Under the pieces are notes generated by a model. It was not told where the DNA came from, did no database searches, and worked only from the letters and a program-made list of their open reading frames with translations. 64,000 nucleotides of DNA from Actimicrobium sp047621345 (GTDB taxonomy: Bacteria > Pseudomonadota > Gammaproteobacteria > Burkholderiales > Burkholderiaceae_D), in NCBI GenBank assembly GCA_047621345.1, contig JBLHLW010000015.1, positions 1 to 64,000 of the forward strand, read 5' to 3'. The position numbers and the translations under genes were made by a program. This document shows, one piece after another, positions 61,245-64,000 of this stretch (the stretch's first letter is position 1; every line of letters starts with the position of its first letter).

Positions 61245-62016
61245 GATCGCTTTTCTTGTGTATTTTATTCGTGGCAGGCACGGCGCGAGCCGATCTGGCG
61301 GTCGGTCGCCGCCATACGGGGCCGATCAGTCGCATACCCTTGACCCGTTTGATCGCGTGCACGACATACACCGCGCCCAAATAGGGCCACCAGCGCTGGC
61401 CGACTTTTTCCATGAAAGAAAAACGCTCCAGCCATTTTTCGGAGCGACATGGTGGCGCATAGCAACCAAAATGGCCGTGCCCGACCTCCATATTGAGTAG
61501 CTCGAGCCAGTCTTTCAGGCGCGGCATACTGATGAACTCACCGTCACGCGGCAGAAAAAACGAGCCGCCGAGTCGTCCGACCATCTGCCGCGCGCCCCAC
61601 ATGCTGGCCGAATTGAAACCGCAAATGATCAGCTGGCCTTCCGGTCGCAACACCCGCTCGACTTCACGCAAGACTTGATGAGGCTCCTGCGAAAATTCAA
61701 GTACATGGGGCAACACGATGAGATCAAGGCTTTGTGATGCAAATGGCAATTCGGCCAAATCATGAGCGATCGCCACGGAGGGCCTGAAACACGATGCAGG
61801 ATCAACATGGGTATCGGCCAACCATCTGTTAGGCATCCGATTGGCGCTAAGGGCATTAATTTGCGGCATCCCGATCTGCATCGCATTGAAGCCGAAAATA
61901 TCGGACGTCAGCGCATCCAGACAGCGCTGCTCCCAGGCCAGTACATAGGCCCCTGCTGCGCTATCGAGCCAGGGGCCGAGCGCTATAATGATTTTTTCTG
62001 AAGGGTGATGATCCAT
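61231..62016 (-). CDS. SAM-dependent methyltransferase (class I)
   Basis: 261 residues from the ATG at 62016, whose bases overlap the divergent gloB ATG (62015) in a shared CATG; no ribosome site is visible and an internal start is possible. Type-11 methyltransferase: LPFASQSLDLIVLPHVLEFSQEPHQVLREVERVLRPEGQLIICGFN (motif IV to post-motif region, seen in parts). The GPWLDSAAGAYVLAWEQ start is typical of the protein always found between gloB and rnhA in this order. Substrate unknown. Confidence 0.85.
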   Translation of the reverse strand: MDHHPSEKIIIALGPWLDSAAGAYVLAWEQRCLDALTSDIFGFNAMQIGMPQINALSANRMPNRWLADTHVDPASCFRPSVAIAHDLAELPFASQSLDLIVLPHVLEFSQEPHQVLREVERVLRPEGQLIICGFNSASMWGARQMVGRLGGSFFLPRDGEFISMPRLKDWLELLNMEVGHGHFGCYAPPCRSEKWLERFSFMEKVGQRWWPYLGAVYVVHAIKRVKGMRLIGPVWRRPTARSARAVPATNKIHKKSDHGKS

Positions 62017-62794
62017 GGCAACGTTACAAGTTTTGACGATTCCCGCGTTTGATGACAATTATTTGTGGCTGATCCATGATGGCACCCATGCTGCGGTCGT
62101 TGACCCCGGTGATGCTCGGCCAATTTTGGCTGCACTGGCACTCCACCAGTTGTCGCTCACCGCTATTCTACTGACTCACCACCATGCTGACCATGTTGGC
62201 GGTGTACCCGAACTGCTAAAGCATGCCAACGTACCCGTCTATGGCCCCCGTCACGATGGCATTCCGACCGTAACCCACCCATTGGACGAGGGCGACATCG
62301 CCGTCTTGCCGGAACTGCAGTGGCAGCTCGGCGTGCTGGAGGTGCCGGGCCATACGAGCGGCCATATCGCGTATTACGCAGCAGCCGAAGAATGGCTGTT
62401 TTGCGGCGACACGTTATTTGCTGGCGGCTGTGGACGCCTATTTGAAGGGACTCCCGAACAAATGGATGCGTCGCTGCAAAAGCTCGCCGCCCTGCCCGGC
62501 CAGACCAGCGTCTTTTGCGCTCACGAATACACCATCGCTAATTTACGGTTCGCCCAAGCAGTTGAACCAGGCAACATCGCCCTGCAAGAGCGCATTGTGC
62601 GCGAGCAAGACAAACGCGCTCGTCACATACCGACCGTGCCGTCGACCATTGCACTGGAATGCGAGACCAACCCCTTCCTCAGATGGCGTGGTGCCGAAAT
62701 CAGGCACAGCTTGCAACATGCCGGCAAGCTTGGTGACGACACTGGCGTTGCCGGGTTCGCTGCGCTGCGTGCCTGGAAGAACAGTTACCGCTGA
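62015..62794 (+). CDS. gloB: Hydroxyacylglutathione hydrolase (glyoxalase II)
   Basis: 259 residues. Metallo-beta-lactamase fold with the zinc motif THHHADHVGG, later ligands in PGHTSGHI, FCGDTLFAGGCGRLFEG and FCAHEYTIANLRFA. Hydrolyses S-lactoylglutathione in methylglyoxal detoxification. GAAGGG upstream. The start overlaps the divergent methyltransferase start; mltD follows downstream. Confidence 0.95.
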   Translation: MATLQVLTIPAFDDNYLWLIHDGTHAAVVDPGDARPILAALALHQLSLTAILLTHHHADHVGGVPELLKHANVPVYGPRHDGIPTVTHPLDEGDIAVLPELQWQLGVLEVPGHTSGHIAYYAAAEEWLFCGDTLFAGGCGRLFEGTPEQMDASLQKLAALPGQTSVFCAHEYTIANLRFAQAVEPGNIALQERIVREQDKRARHIPTVPSTIALECETNPFLRWRGAEIRHSLQHAGKLGDDTGVAGFAALRAWKNSYR

Positions 62795-63003
62795 TCTGGC
62801 CGAAGTGAATTGCACACACTCACACCGACGGCACCTTGCCGTCTTGACTAGCACCCGCCGGGCTCCGTTGCGCTCGTGCGAGGTGCGTTCAGAGGCCCGC
62901 TATTCTGTAATTATTCTTGACGGCCCAAATGACCGTTACGTACACTCATTCCTCGAGTTACTGATTCAGCTGCATTGAGTCCAGCAAAAATAAGGAAAGA
63001 CCC

Positions 63004-64000
63004 ATGCAGCAAAAATTACTCAGCACCCTCACCTTCAGCGTATTTCTGCTTCTGGCCGCACCCCACGCGAGCCATGCCAACGATCTGAGCATCTCTCCTT
63101 CGAGCTCCGATTCCACCTATGATCCGACTGATCCTGTCACGCAGGTACTTGCGATGGAAGAGCTGGATGTATGGGGTCGTATCCGTAACGGATTCGGCAT
63201 CCCCGATCTGGAAAACCCGCTAGTAGAGAGTCAGACCAACTGGTATAGCACCCGCCCCGAATACATTCAGCGTACGACTCTGCGGGCGTCACGTTATCTG
63301 TTCCACGTCTTGCAGGAACTCGAAAAACGCGACATGCCAACCGAACTCGCCTTGCTGCCTTTTATTGAGTCCGCCTTCAACCCGGAAGCCTACTCATCGG
63401 CCAAGGCATCCGGCATGTGGCAGTTCATTCCGTCAACCGGACTCGATTTCAATCTCAAACAAAATATGTTCAAGGATGAGCGCCGCGATGTGCTCGCCTC
63501 GACCGATGCCGCCCTGACCTATTTGCAAAAGTTGCACGGCATGTTTGGTGACTGGCAACTAGCTCTGGCAGCCTACAACTGGGGCGAAGGATCCGTGCAG
63601 CGCGCCATCAAAAAAAATCAGGCTGCCGGCTTGCCGATCGACTTCAACAGCCTGTCGGCACTGATGCCGGCCGAGACCCGCAATTACGTCCCCAAGCTTC
63701 AGGCAGTCAAAAACATCATTGCCACACCCGAGGCATTTGGTATCACCCTGCCAAAGGCGGATAACCAGCCCTATTTCGTCACTATTGGCAAGACGCGCGA
63801 TATCGACCTCAAAGTCGCTGCACAGTTGGCTGAATTAACCCTCGAAGAATTCAAAGCGCTCAATCCGCAGTTCAACCGCCCGGTCATCACCGGCAGCGCC
63901 AGTACCAAGATACTGCTGCCGCAGCAAAATGCAGAGCGGTTCAAGACCAATCTGGCGCAGTGGAACCGCCCGCTTTCTTCATGGATGGCCCACACGGTCA
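63004..64000 (+). CDS. mltD: Membrane-bound lytic transglycosylase MltD (partial, 5' end)
   Basis: At least 332 residues, cut by the window end. Signal peptide MQQKLLSTLTFSVFLLLAAP...SHA. SLT catalytic domain with the Glu in LLPFIESAFNPEAYSSAKAS and the motifs GMWQFIPSTG and LALAAYNWGEG; a YVPKLQAVKNII stretch then leads to a linker and the expected LysM repeats beyond 64000. Cleaves peptidoglycan. Its place after gloB is the usual order. Confidence 0.92.
   Translation, partial: MQQKLLSTLTFSVFLLLAAPHASHANDLSISPSSSDSTYDPTDPVTQVLAMEELDVWGRIRNGFGIPDLENPLVESQTNWYSTRPEYIQRTTLRASRYLFHVLQELEKRDMPTELALLPFIESAFNPEAYSSAKASGMWQFIPSTGLDFNLKQNMFKDERRDVLASTDAALTYLQKLHGMFGDWQLALAAYNWGEGSVQRAIKKNQAAGLPIDFNSLSALMPAETRNYVPKLQAVKNIIATPEAFGITLPKADNQPYFVTIGKTRDIDLKVAAQLAELTLEEFKALNPQFNRPVITGSASTKILLPQQNAERFKTNLAQWNRPLSSWMAHTV

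Overview
The window reads as chromosomal DNA of a betaproteobacterium of the order Burkholderiales, most like the Oxalobacteraceae. This is inferred from gene content and order (MTase-rnhA-dnaQ-tRNA-Val beside gloB-mltD, an emrAB efflux operon with its own outer-membrane factor, a Flp pilus locus with an FHA-TadA fusion, polyhydroxyalkanoate synthase, a ProQ-like protein) and a moderately high GC content. No species name can be supported. There is no prophage, insertion sequence, CRISPR array or rRNA. The only RNA gene seen is tRNA-Val(CAC).

Region 1 (about 0.4-15.5 kb) is a periplasmic alcohol-oxidation locus. It holds ApbE, a NosR-like FMN/Fe-S membrane protein, a solute-binding protein of the quinoprotein-associated type, cytochrome c550, an AcoR-type sigma-54 activator, a PQQ alcohol dehydrogenase with the Asp-Tyr-Asp signature of lanthanide-dependent enzymes, an aldehyde dehydrogenase with its DUF779 partner, cytochrome b561, a PQQ-associated beta-propeller protein, and a TonB receptor closely resembling the PQQ importer PqqU (YncD). 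Near-perfect sigma-54 -24/-12 promoters precede cytochrome c550, the dehydrogenase and the aldehyde dehydrogenase, so the neighbouring activator probably drives all three.

Region 2 (15.6-20 kb) has a broken XRE-family regulator divergent from a small unit: a YiaA/YiaB membrane protein, an unknown exported protein, a DUF2145 protein and an LplT-like MFS/PlsC acyltransferase fusion. Region 3 (20.3-24.8 kb) is an iron locus: bacterioferritin, PiuC hydroxylase, a catecholate-type siderophore receptor, TonB, bacterioferritin-associated ferredoxin, a Fur-box candidate, and what looks like the last codons of a deleted exbD. Region 4 (25-30.5 kb) has a fasciclin-domain protein, several very small genes, PHA synthase and a tandem universal stress protein sharing an intergenic FNR/ANR box, and a flavin-binding PNPOx-fold protein.

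Region 5 (30.6-40.2 kb) is a full chemosensory operon on the minus strand: MCP, CheY-like regulator, STAS protein, CheA, MCP with duplicated PAS domains, CheW, CheR, CheD, CheB. An AT-rich gap of about 650 bp separates it from region 6 (40.8-48.6 kb), a Tad/Flp pilus locus (pilin, CpaB, secretin, FHA-TadA ATPase, TadB, TadC, TadG-like) with no tadZ or prepilin peptidase in view. Region 7 (49-64 kb) holds a ProQ/FinO RNA chaperone, a MarR-controlled EmrAB-type efflux operon, an HTH-receiver protein with a degenerate receiver, a glycine betaine/proline ABC transporter with a double permease, tRNA-Val, dnaQ, rnhA, a methyltransferase, gloB and the start of mltD.

A dispersed palindromic repeat (GTAGGGTGGGCAC...GTGCCCACGCG) occurs 13 times between genes in the first 30 kb and was not found in the second half. 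A 14.7-copy hexanucleotide satellite abuts one copy.
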